Assembly: GCA_016191435.1 (NCBI GenBank)
Contig: JACPOQ010000043.1
Span: 1 to 64,000 of the forward strand
Direction: 5' to 3'
DNA from: Chloroflexota bacterium
GTDB taxonomy: Bacteria > Chloroflexota > Dehalococcoidia > Tepidiformales > Tepidiformaceae
DNA: 64,000 nucleotides
Under the pieces are notes generated by a model. That model worked only from the letters and a program-made list of their open reading frames with translations, was not told the origin of the DNA and did not search any database. The translations under genes and the position numbers were made by a program. Positions 56,935 to 64,000 of this stretch are shown here, one piece after another (position 1 is the first letter of the stretch; each line of letters opens with the position of its first letter).

Positions 56935-59454
56935 ATGCCGGGGCGACTCGACAAGTACCGCCGGATGCGCGACTTTTCGCGCACCGCCGAACCGGACGGG
57001 GGCACCGAGCCGCAGCCGGCCGGCGACGCGCCGCGCTTCGTCGTGCAGGAACACCACGCCACCGCCCTGCACTGGGACTTTCGGCTGGAGCGCGACGGTG
57101 TGCTCGTGTCGTGGGCGGTGCCCAAGGGCGTGCCGCCCGACCCCAGGACGAACCATCGCGCGATCCACACCGAGGATCACCCCCTTTCGTACTACGACTT
57201 CGAAGGCGAAATCGCGGAAGGCAATTACGGGGCAGGCAGGGTCATCCTCTGGGACCAGGGGACGTATGAGACCCACAAGTTCCGCGACAGCGAAGTGATG
57301 GTGACGCTGCACGGCAAGCGGCTCCACGGGAAGTACGTGCTCTTCCAGACCGACGGACAGAACTGGATGATTCACCGTATGGACCCGCCGGAGGACCCAA
57401 CGCGCGAACCGATGCCGGCACGAATCGAACCAATGCTTGCCCGCCAATCCGAGCTCCCACGCGACGATGCCGCGTACGGGTTCGAAATCAAGTGGGACGG
57501 CATCCGCGCGATCCTGTTCTCCGAAGGCGGCCGCATTCACATCCAGAGCCGGAACCTGCTCGACATCACGAAGCAGTACCCGGAATTGCACGAGCTGGGC
57601 GAATCGCTCGGCGCGCACGAAGCGATCCTCGATGGCGAAATCGTGTCGCTGGACGCGGACGGTATCCCGAGCTTCGCGCGCCTCCAGAACCGCATGGGCG
57701 TCGCGCGCGAGGCGGATGTGCGGCGGCGGATGCACGAGTACCCCGCGACCTACATGGTGTTCGACCTGCTCTACCTCGACGGCCATCCGGTGATGCACCT
57801 GCCGTATACGGAGCGGCGCAAGCTGCTGGAGTCGCTCGAACTGGACGGCCCGAGCTGGAAGACGCCCGCCTACCACGCAGGCGATGGCAAGGCGATGCTC
57901 GCGGCGACGGCCGCGCGGGGGCTGGAGGGGGTGGTGGCGAAGCGCCTCGACGGTCTCTACGAGCCAGGCAAGCGCAGTGGCGCGTGGCTCAAGACCAAGA
58001 ACAACCTCGGCCAGGAGTTCGTCATCGGTGGGTGGACGCCGGGGGCGGGGAGCCGGCAGGACACGCTCGGGGCGCTGCTCATCGGCTACTACGACAGGAC
58101 GCCCGCGGACGCGGAGGCGAGCGGGAAGCCACAGCGGTTGCACTTCGCGGGCAAAGTGGGCACCGGGTTCACGGACGAGTTCTTTCGCGGCCTGATCCCA
58201 CGGCTCCAGCAAATGGAGCGCAAGGACAGCCCCTTCGACCACGGCATCCCGGAAGCGGGCGCGCGCTTCGTCGAGCCACGGCTGGTGGCGCAGGTGCGGT
58301 TCACGGAGTGGACGCGGGCGGGGACCCTTCGCCACCCGGCGTTCCTCGGGCTGCGCGATGATAAGGACCCGCGCGAAGTAGTCCTTGAAACGCCGGTCCG
58401 GGACACGGAGCCGGCAGAGCAGGAATTCGTGGGGAAGCCCGGCGTGGGGGCCCGGGAGCGAAGCCGCCAGGAGCGGGCGGCACGCGCCCAGGGCGCGGAG
58501 GCGCGAAGCGAACGGGCATCGGCCGACGTCCCCGGCACGCACGCGGGCGGTGCGCGGATGAGCATCGAAATCGAAGGGCGCGAGCTCAGCCTTTCGAACC
58601 TGGACAAGGTGCTGTATCCCGAGACCGGCTACACCAAGGCCCAGATGATCGACTACTACACGCGCGTGGGGCCGGCCATTTTGCCGCACCTGTTCAACCG
58701 GCCGATGACGCTGAAGCGTTACCCCAACGGGGTGCATTCCGCGTTCTTTTACGAAAAGCAGTGCCCCTCGCATGCGCCGAAGTGGGTGCAAACGAAGACC
58801 ATCTTCAGTGGCAGCAACGACCGGAACATCGACTACTGCCTCGTGAACGACCTGCCGACGCTGGTGTGGTTGGCGAACCTGGCGACGCTCGAGCTGCACC
58901 CGTTGCTGTCTCGCGCGGAGGACGTGCTCTGTCCAACCTCGGTGGTATTCGACCTTGACCCGGGTGCGCCGGCCGGCGTGCTGGATTGCGCGGAAGTTGC
59001 CGTTTGGCTACGCGAGACGTTCGACCGGCTTGGGCTCAAGTCGTTCGTGAAGACATCGGGGTCCAAGGGCATGCAGCTGTATGTCCCTCTCAACACCTGG
59101 ACGCACTTCGACAACACCAAACCGTTCGCCCACGCCATTGCCCGGCTACTGGAGCGGGAGCACCCAAAGCGGGTGGTTTCGAGCATGAGCAAGGCCGTGC
59201 GCGGGGGCAAGGTGTTCATCGATTGGAGCCAGAACGACGACCACAAGACGACGGTGGCCGTGTATTCGCTGCGCGCCCGGGAGCACCCGACAGTGTCGAC
59301 GCCGCTCGCCTGGGAGGAAGTCGAACGCGCGATCGCCGATAACGATGCGAAGCAACTCGTGTTCGAAGCGCCAGAGGTGCTGGAGCGCGTGAACCGGCAG
59401 GGCGACCTCTTCGCGCCGTTGCTGGAGCTGCGCCAGGAGTTGCCTGCGCTGTAG
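56935..59454 (+). CDS. ligD: ATP-dependent DNA ligase D (phosphoesterase-ligase-polymerase)
   Basis: 839-residue multifunctional non-homologous end-joining enzyme. The 3'-phosphoesterase domain is at about residues 20-165 (VVQEHHATALHWDFRLERDG). The ATP-ligase domain is at about 175-490, with nucleotidyl lysine K186 in FEIKWDGIRAILF and motif V WLKTKN. A polar linker spans about 500-540. The primase-polymerase domain is at about 545-839 (LSNLDKVLYPETGYTKAQMI, and VVFDLDPGAP with the metal aspartates). The order PE-Lig-Pol matches Pseudomonas LigD, not the Pol-first mycobacterial order. ATG at 56935. The Ku partner gene is not within the window. Confidence 0.95.
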   Translation: MPGRLDKYRRMRDFSRTAEPDGGTEPQPAGDAPRFVVQEHHATALHWDFRLERDGVLVSWAVPKGVPPDPRTNHRAIHTEDHPLSYYDFEGEIAEGNYGAGRVILWDQGTYETHKFRDSEVMVTLHGKRLHGKYVLFQTDGQNWMIHRMDPPEDPTREPMPARIEPMLARQSELPRDDAAYGFEIKWDGIRAILFSEGGRIHIQSRNLLDITKQYPELHELGESLGAHEAILDGEIVSLDADGIPSFARLQNRMGVAREADVRRRMHEYPATYMVFDLLYLDGHPVMHLPYTERRKLLESLELDGPSWKTPAYHAGDGKAMLAATAARGLEGVVAKRLDGLYEPGKRSGAWLKTKNNLGQEFVIGGWTPGAGSRQDTLGALLIGYYDRTPADAEASGKPQRLHFAGKVGTGFTDEFFRGLIPRLQQMERKDSPFDHGIPEAGARFVEPRLVAQVRFTEWTRAGTLRHPAFLGLRDDKDPREVVLETPVRDTEPAEQEFVGKPGVGARERSRQERAARAQGAEARSERASADVPGTHAGGARMSIEIEGRELSLSNLDKVLYPETGYTKAQMIDYYTRVGPAILPHLFNRPMTLKRYPNGVHSAFFYEKQCPSHAPKWVQTKTIFSGSNDRNIDYCLVNDLPTLVWLANLATLELHPLLSRAEDVLCPTSVVFDLDPGAPAGVLDCAEVAVWLRETFDRLGLKSFVKTSGSKGMQLYVPLNTWTHFDNTKPFAHAIARLLEREHPKRVVSSMSKAVRGGKVFIDWSQNDDHKTTVAVYSLRAREHPTVSTPLAWEEVERAIADNDAKQLVFEAPEVLERVNRQGDLFAPLLELRQELPAL

Positions 59455-59563
59455 CGTGCTCCGAGTTCGCGCGGACACTGATGATCTGTCGGCATGGAAT
59501 CGCAACGAAGGCGCGCACCGGCGTAACACGGCGGCCCGGCGGGCTTGTCTAGAATCGCCCGGA

Positions 59564-59639
59564 GGGCCGGGGGTAAGCCCCTGAAGATCTGTACTGGGTA
59601 GCCCGCGTCATCGGAGTCGGTTTTCCTCACCCCCGGCCC
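59564..59639 (+). ncRNA. Possible structured leader or small RNA
   Basis: An 11-bp perfect stem GGGCCGGGGGT (59564-59574) / ACCCCCGGCCC (59629-59639) encloses a 54-nt region with smaller internal pairings (for example CCG...CGG near 59603-59619). It starts about 9 nt after a TAGAAT hexamer (59550-59555), the expected distance from a -10 to a transcript start. The small membrane-protein gene follows 150 nt later. No known riboswitch consensus was recognised. The rest of the 338-nt gap between ligD and 59793 shows no gene. Confidence 0.35.
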
Positions 59640-59792
59640 CACCTGAACTCCATCGAAGGGCAAGGCGGCGCCATCGGCCCACCAGGCCGCGGTACGCATT
59701 GAGATGTCTGCAACGTGAGCGGGCCGGCCGGCATGCGGATGGCTGCGGGCCGGGGCATACCGTGGTCCCACGCCCCACGGAGGGAGGTCCTC

Positions 59793-60005
59793 ATGACGAT
59801 CATCCGACGACCGGCCGGCCACGGTGCCGTTCCCGCGCCGCATGCTGGCGCCGCGCGGCTTTCGCGCGCCAGCTATTCCCCGCGGCGCCGCAACGAGAAT
59901 CACAGCGTGGCGCGCCGTGATGACGTGCGGCCAGTCCAGGTCAGCCTGACGGGGGCCTTCTTGCTGGCCTCAATGTTCGTGATGGCGGCGCTGGTCGTCC
60001 TCTAA
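59793..60005 (+). CDS. Small basic protein with C-terminal membrane helix
   Basis: 70 residues. An Arg/Ala/His-rich N-terminal part (RRPAGHGAVPAPHAGAARLS) is followed by a single C-terminal hydrophobic helix (LTGAFLLASMFVMAALVVL), the layout of a tail-anchored protein. The ATG at 59793 has a strong GGAGGGAGG just ahead, which is the main reason to believe in the gene. No family was recognised. A long, possibly structured leader precedes it. Confidence 0.55.
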   Translation: MTIIRRPAGHGAVPAPHAGAARLSRASYSPRRRNENHSVARRDDVRPVQVSLTGAFLLASMFVMAALVVL

Positions 60006-60166
60006 CGGCCGGCCCGTCGCCGGCGCTCGTGCCCGCCGGATTCCCCGTGGCCCTTCGCCATTGGCTGCCGGTCCAAGCGCGGGCAGGCTCGGACCGTTGC
60101 GGGTGACGATCGACGCCGCCGGCTGAGCCTGGTGCCGCCGGTGCGCCGGGAAGCCAGGCGAAGCGC

Positions 60167-60194
60167 TTGTCGCAATGGGCGGCTCGGGTATGCT
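60167..60194 (+). promoter_or_regulatory. Promoter of the SDR gene at 60218
   Basis: TTGTCG (60167-60172), a 16-nt spacer and TATGCT (60189-60194), 23 nt ahead of the ATG. Confidence 0.5.
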
Positions 60195-60217
60195 TCCGGC
60201 GAGCGCACGGAGGCGAC

Positions 60218-61012
60218 ATGGGCAGGCTCGATGGCAAGGTCGCGATCGTCACCGGGGGGTGCTCGGGCATCGGCAAGCGGACCGCGGAGGTCTTCGTCGA
60301 GGAGGGCGCCCGCGTCTACATCGGTGACATCAACGGCGATGGCATCGGGGCGATGGTGGGGCAGCTGGGGCATAACCAGGCGGACGGGGCGATCGTGGAC
60401 ATCACCGACGAAGCGGCGGTGCAGCGCATGGTCGAAGGCGCCGTGCGGCGCTTCGGGAAGCTCGATATCGCGTTCAACAACGCCGGCGGCGGCGGCTTCT
60501 CGCCCATCCAGGAATACCCGCTGGAGGAGTTCGCCCGTGTCGTCGAGCTCTGCCTGACGGGGACGTTCCTGTGCATCAAGCATGAGGCGCGGCAGCTTAT
60601 CGGCGCGGGCAGAGGCGGCTCGATCATCAACGTTGCGAGCCTCAACGCGATGCAGGCGACCGAGGGCTTCGCGGCGTACTGCTCGGCCAAGGCGGGCGTG
60701 GCGATGCTGACGAAGGTGGCCGCGCTGGAGCTGGGCCGGGAGAAGGTCCGGGTGAACGCCATCGGACCGGGGCTGATTAACACGCCGGCAACGGCGCTGC
60801 TCCGTGAAACGCCCGCGATCTACGACGGCTTCATTGCGAACTCGCCGATGGGACGCGCGGGTGAGCCCGAAGACGTGGCGCAGCTCGCGGTCTACCTGGC
60901 TTCGGATGCGTCGTCGCTCATGACGGGTCAGACGCTCTATATCGATGGCGGCCAGAGCCTGAAGAAGTACCCGGAGCTGTTCGGCGCGCTCACTCTGAAC
61001 CCGCCGGAGTAA
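60218..61012 (+). CDS. SDR-family NAD(P)-dependent oxidoreductase
   Basis: 264-residue classical short-chain dehydrogenase. The cofactor motif is TGGCSGIGKRTAEVF, with D in the acidic-strand position (VYIGDING), which suggests NAD preference. NNAG is present, the catalytic serine is in IINVASLNAMQ, and YCSAK supplies Tyr and Lys. The C-terminal GEPEDVAQLAVYLASDASSL, ending in GQTLYIDGG, is typical. Substrate unknown. ATG at 60218 with GGAGG ahead. In contrast to the SDR at 55676, all catalytic residues are intact. Confidence 0.93.
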   Translation: MGRLDGKVAIVTGGCSGIGKRTAEVFVEEGARVYIGDINGDGIGAMVGQLGHNQADGAIVDITDEAAVQRMVEGAVRRFGKLDIAFNNAGGGGFSPIQEYPLEEFARVVELCLTGTFLCIKHEARQLIGAGRGGSIINVASLNAMQATEGFAAYCSAKAGVAMLTKVAALELGREKVRVNAIGPGLINTPATALLRETPAIYDGFIANSPMGRAGEPEDVAQLAVYLASDASSLMTGQTLYIDGGQSLKKYPELFGALTLNPPE

Positions 61013-61049
61013 CGCTGACGGTACTGGCGTGCCGCGATAAGCTGGTTAG

Positions 61050-62154
61050 ATGAACGAACAGCTTTCCCGGGCGAAGGCCCTGCTCGACCGCATCTCCGAC
61101 ATCCTGGTGCGGCTTTGACCTCGCACGCGAAGAGGCAAAAGTAGCCGAGCTCGAGGAGCAATCCGCCGATTCCGCCCTCTGGGACGACCCCGAAAACGCC
61201 CGCACCGTGATGCAGCAACTGGCGGCGGCGCGCGGCCAGGTGGAGACCTGGCGGGGGCTGGAACGTCGCGCACGGGACCTCGTCGAACTACTCGAACTGG
61301 CAATCGACGAGGGCGACGAAGCGACGGGGAGCGCCGCCGAACGGGACCTCGACGCCCTGGAGCCGGAGCTCGAAAAGCTCGAGTTCCAGTTGCAGCTGTC
61401 GGGCGAGTACGACAGCCGCCCGGCGATCCTCGCGGTCCACGCCGGGGCGGGCGGCACTGATTCCCAGGACTGGGCGGCGATGTTACTTCGCATGTACCTG
61501 CGCTGGGCGGAGCGCCACCACTTCACGACCGAGGTCATCGACGCAACGGAGGGTGAAGAAGCGGGGCTGAAGAGCGCGACCGTCGAGATCAAGGGGCCGT
61601 ACGCGTTCGGCTACCTGCAAAGCGAACGCGGCGTACACCGGCTCGTGCGCCAGTCGCCCTTTAATGCTTCGAACGCCCGGCAGACGAGCTTCGCGAAGGT
61701 GGAAGTGGTCCCAGAGGTGGAGAGCACCGGCGAGATCGAGGTGAACCCCAACGACCTGCGGATTGACTACTTCCGTTCCAGCGGCGCGGGCGGCCAGAAC
61801 GTCCAGAAGAACTCGACGGCCGTCCGGCTGACGCACGTCCCTACCGGCATCGTGGTTACGTGTCAGAATGAGCGGTCGCAGGCGCAGAACCGGGAAGTCG
61901 CAATGCGAGTCCTGGAATCGCGGTTGCTGGAAATCGAGCTGAACCGACAGGAAGAGGAAAAGGCGCGGTTAAAGGGCCAGCACGTCGACATGTCGTTCGG
62001 AAGCCAGATCCGTAACTATGTCCTGCACCCCTATAAGATGGTGAAAGACCTGCGCACCGATTTCGAAACGAGCGATACGACGGCGGTGCTCGATGGCGAA
62101 ATCGACGCCTTCATCGAGGCGTACCTGAAGTCGCGTGTGGGCGAGGATTCATGA
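61050..62154 (+). CDS. prfB: Peptide chain release factor 2 with programmed +1 frameshift
   Basis: RF2 terminates translation at UGA and UAA. The start ATG at 61050 opens a 22-codon frame ending CGG CTT TGA (stop 61116-61118). Shifting +1 at CTT continues with GAC CTC and gives a 367-residue protein. This is the autoregulatory CUUUGAC site of prfB, with an SD-like GGTG three bases ahead of the slippery codon. The RF2 hallmarks are SSGAGGQNVQKNSTAVRLTH (peptidyl-tRNA hydrolysis, GGQ) and QSPFNASNARQ (SPF anticodon tripeptide). The stop overlaps the next gene's ATG. Confidence 0.96.
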
Positions 62155-63650
62155 GGCGCATCCTGCTTGCCATGGCGGCGATGGCCGCGTTCGCGGGGGC
62201 TTACGGCTGGCCTGCCTCCATGGCTCGCGCCGAAGCGACGATCGAATCCAGCACGGTGGAGAACCAGTACCCCCAGAAGCTCAACTTCAAGGTGACGTTG
62301 AGCGCCCCGTCCGAGATCACGGATGTCACGCTGAGCTTCTCGGTCATTGGGCGCGGGACGAGCGCCCTCGCCAAACCTGACAGCCTCACGCCCGCTAAGA
62401 ACATGACTGTCACCGTCGGGGTACCGACGAACACCGGCGCGAGCTACATCCCGGTGGGGAGCGACTTCGTCTACCGCTGGGAGATCACGACGGCCGACGG
62501 GCAGAAGACGGTGGGCCCGGAGGCCAAGTTCCTGTTCCTGCCGCCCGGACAGGATTGGAAGTCCGTCAGCAACGACATCATGGCTGTGTGGTACTACGGC
62601 GACCGCGAGGCGCTGGCCAACGCCTACCTGAAGGCGGGCGCGGAGACCTACGACAAAATCGCGACGAAGTTGCTGAACATCACGCTCACGCAGGTGCCGG
62701 TGAAGGTCATCCTGTTCGCGGACGAAAAATCGCTGGAGACGGCGCGGGCGGGCGGACCCAGTTCGTTCGACGCGAGCGTCACGAATTGCGGGGTGAAAGT
62801 CGCCAACGACGTGGTGATGGTGATCCCGGTGGCGTGCGGCTCGGGCGACCGTACGGACACGCTGCGGCACGAATTCACGCACATCATCAATGAAGCGGCC
62901 GGGTTCGGGGCGCTCTCGAAAATTCCTTCGTGGCTGGATGAGGGCACGGCAGTGTACGGGCAGACCTCGCCCGGCGACGGCTACCTCGGGGCGTATGCGA
63001 CCGCGGCGCGAGGGGGCAAGCTCATCGCCATCAACCTGATGGCGAGTCCCCCAAACGACGCGAGCAAGGTGAACCTGTTCTACGGGCAGGCCTACGCGAT
63101 GGCGAAATACCTCGTGGACAAGGGCGGCCCCGCCAAGTACGCCGAGTTGTTTAGCACGGTCAAAGGCGGCGCCAGGCTGGATGATGCGCTGAAGAAGGTG
63201 TACGGCTTCGACTCGGCCGGGTTCGAGAAGGAGTTCATCGCGGCGAGCGGCGGGGCGCCCGCGGCCACCGTGGCCCCGACGCGCGCGCAGTCGTCGCAGA
63301 ACACGCCGGCGGCCACGTCGCGCCCTTCGAGCACGCAGCCCACGCCACGCCCGCCGACGGCAACAGGGGCCGCAAGCTCGAATGATGGCAGCCGGTTCGA
63401 CAAGACAACGATCGCGATCTTCGGGTCGGCCGTGGTGTTCGCGCTGCTGGCCATCGGCGCGTTCCTGTACTCGATGATCCTGCAGAACAACCGCGCGGCG
63501 GCCGCCGCTGCGGGCCCGGGCTCTTCGACAATTGCACCCGAGACACAACCGCGGCCGCAGGCGCCGAGTGCGGAGAGCGAGCCAGTTTCGCCGTCCTCGC
63601 CGCCCGATGCCCCAGCACCGCCGGACGATGATTGGGGCGCGCCCCGTTAG
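62151..63650 (+). CDS. Secreted/membrane-anchored gluzincin peptidase-like protein
   Basis: 499 residues. An N-terminal signal peptide (RRILLAMAAMAAFAGAYGWP) is followed by a beta-rich domain (about 30-130). A peptidase-MA-like domain then carries H240-E241-F-T-H244 (TLRHEFTHIINEA) and a downstream glutamate E264 in WLDEGTAVYG, the HExxH-E pattern of gluzincins. A Thr/Pro-rich linker (about 370-415), a transmembrane helix near 419-444 and a Pro/Ser-rich acidic tail come after. The catalytic part is thus outside, tethered by a C-terminal helix. Target unknown. ATG at 62151 overlaps the prfB stop by 4 nt. Confidence 0.85.
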   Translation: MRRILLAMAAMAAFAGAYGWPASMARAEATIESSTVENQYPQKLNFKVTLSAPSEITDVTLSFSVIGRGTSALAKPDSLTPAKNMTVTVGVPTNTGASYIPVGSDFVYRWEITTADGQKTVGPEAKFLFLPPGQDWKSVSNDIMAVWYYGDREALANAYLKAGAETYDKIATKLLNITLTQVPVKVILFADEKSLETARAGGPSSFDASVTNCGVKVANDVVMVIPVACGSGDRTDTLRHEFTHIINEAAGFGALSKIPSWLDEGTAVYGQTSPGDGYLGAYATAARGGKLIAINLMASPPNDASKVNLFYGQAYAMAKYLVDKGGPAKYAELFSTVKGGARLDDALKKVYGFDSAGFEKEFIAASGGAPAATVAPTRAQSSQNTPAATSRPSSTQPTPRPPTATGAASSNDGSRFDKTTIAIFGSAVVFALLAIGAFLYSMILQNNRAAAAAAGPGSSTIAPETQPRPQAPSAESEPVSPSSPPDAPAPPDDDWGAPR

Positions 63651-63677
63651 CCTATCGCCCGTGGCCGATTCGCCCCG

Positions 63678-63683
63678 TAGACT
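63678..63683 (+). promoter_or_regulatory. Candidate -10 hexamer TAGACT for the biotinyl carrier gene
   Basis: TAGACT 31 nt ahead of the ATG at 63715; no clear -35. Confidence 0.35.
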
Positions 63684-63714
63684 CGCGACGGACGACCGTC
63701 CGAAGGAGCCTCTC

Positions 63715-63936
63715 ATGGCGCAAATCGACGTCCCGGCGCCCATGGCCGGTTCGATCAAGGAAATCCTCGTGGCCATCGGCGAAGGCGTCGATGCGGGGCA
63801 GGAGCTGATCATCCTCGAATCGATGAAGATGGAGATCCCGGTGGAGAGCCCTTCGGCCGGATCCGTGAGCGCGATCCTTGTGTCGGCGCCGTCCGCGATC
63901 GAAGAGGGCCAGCCGCTGCTGCGCCTGGAGGTTTAG
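63715..63936 (+). CDS. Biotin/lipoyl attachment domain protein (biotin carboxyl carrier)
   Basis: 73-residue free-standing biotinyl domain. The attachment lysine is K38 in IILESMKMEIPV, with the conserved PAPMAGSI start and EEGQPLLRLEV end. It would carry carboxybiotin for an acyl-CoA or pyruvate/oxaloacetate-type carboxylase whose other subunits are outside the window. The EXMKM motif argues for biotin instead of lipoate. ATG at 63715 with AAGGAG ahead. A longer upstream frame is not supported. Confidence 0.9.
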   Translation: MAQIDVPAPMAGSIKEILVAIGEGVDAGQELIILESMKMEIPVESPSAGSVSAILVSAPSAIEEGQPLLRLEV

Positions 63937-63949
63937 GGGCGAGCCGCAG

Positions 63950-64000
63950 TTAGCTGTCGCCGCGGGCGGCGAGCCAGCGCGCCCAATCGCGATCGCGGCG
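63950..64000 (-). CDS. C-terminal end of a gene running off the window
   Basis: The minus strand reads RRDRDWARWLAARGDS and then TAA (63950-63952), a plausible protein C-terminus. Too short to identify. Confidence 0.35.
   Translation of the reverse strand, partial: RRDRDWARWLAARGDS

Noticed and set aside
56836..58899. 687-codon minus-strand open frame opposite ligD
   Set aside because: Shadow of the well-supported ligD gene.
56935..59454. A Ku gene accompanying ligD
   Set aside because: None of the neighbouring genes resembles Ku; the partner must lie outside the window if present.
61050..61118. In-frame TGA in prfB as a sequencing error or pseudogene
   Set aside because: The stop is the conserved CTTTGAC programmed frameshift site of RF2 and the downstream frame is intact.
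62031..63812. 593-codon minus-strand open frame opposite the peptidase-like gene
   Set aside because: Shadow frame; the plus strand has a signal peptide, HEFTH motif and membrane helix.

Overview
This is a gene-dense, GC-rich bacterial chromosome segment with about 64 supportable coding features, many GTG/TTG starts and very short intergenic gaps. The gene mix points to Chloroflexota, probably a Dehalococcoidia-type lineage: a fused F420 synthase (FbiC) together with two luciferase-like F420-type oxidoreductases, a DUF35/HMG-CoA-synthase-like protein paired with an SCP-x-type thiolase, DUF7064 and DUF6285 genes, a PE-ligase-polymerase LigD and a CIRCE-controlled groEL. The assignment is an inference from gene content, because no rRNA or other decisive marker lies in the window.

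Layout. 1-2 kb: an IS481-type transposase lacking its N-terminus, then a small cupin. 1.7-4.1 kb (minus): a DUF7064 / aminoglycoside-phosphotransferase-like / DUF6285 operon. 4.2-6.5 kb: a membrane protein, a sulfite-oxidase-like molybdopterin protein, a methyltransferase and a gene remnant. 6.6-9.6 kb: fbiC divergent from an HxlR regulator, with a perfect palindrome between them. 9.7-16.3 kb: coaE, then a MoxR ATPase and a giant VWA protein separated by a four-helix-bundle gene and a phosphoesterase, then a histidine phosphatase. 16.3-18.8 kb (minus): rarA and three small genes. 19-26.5 kb: uvrA, an LLM oxidoreductase, ftsH and the rplU-rpmA-rpmE operon. 26.6-34 kb: DUF1385, the HMGCS-like/DUF35 plus thiolase pair, a second LLM enzyme and mutS2. 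34-39 kb: a permease remnant, a Gfo/Idh/MocA oxidoreductase, a hotdog thioesterase and a hisH-hisA-hisF-hisI-ribD-like operon. 39-48.4 kb: ligA, the complete mreBCD-pbp2-rodA elongasome operon and convergent radA. 48.5-53.6 kb: a methyltransferase, groEL with CIRCE, queG and an ATC-hydrolase-like gene. 53.6-64 kb: a Ser/Thr kinase, a dienelactone hydrolase, two SDR proteins (one without its catalytic residues), ligD, a small membrane protein behind a possible structured leader, prfB with a programmed frameshift, a membrane-anchored metallopeptidase-like protein and a biotinyl carrier domain.

The most unusual signal is a dispersed repeat built from the heptamer GTGCTGA. Two 29-nt copies in inverted orientation, differing at one base, flank the four-helix-bundle gene exactly (11224-11252 and 11697-11725). 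A third 29-nt copy, with two differences, lies in frame inside queG (52905-52933). Shorter or degenerate copies sit at gene borders at 2100, 4178 and 33928. This looks like a small mobile element, with the four-helix-bundle protein as its only product, and solo copies of its ends elsewhere.

Regulatory signals visible directly include the CIRCE operator, the 17-bp palindrome between fbiC and hxlR, a recurrent TAGACT/TAGAAT -10-like hexamer upstream of many genes, two probable leaderless starts (mutS2 and the kinase), and two strong intrinsic terminators.
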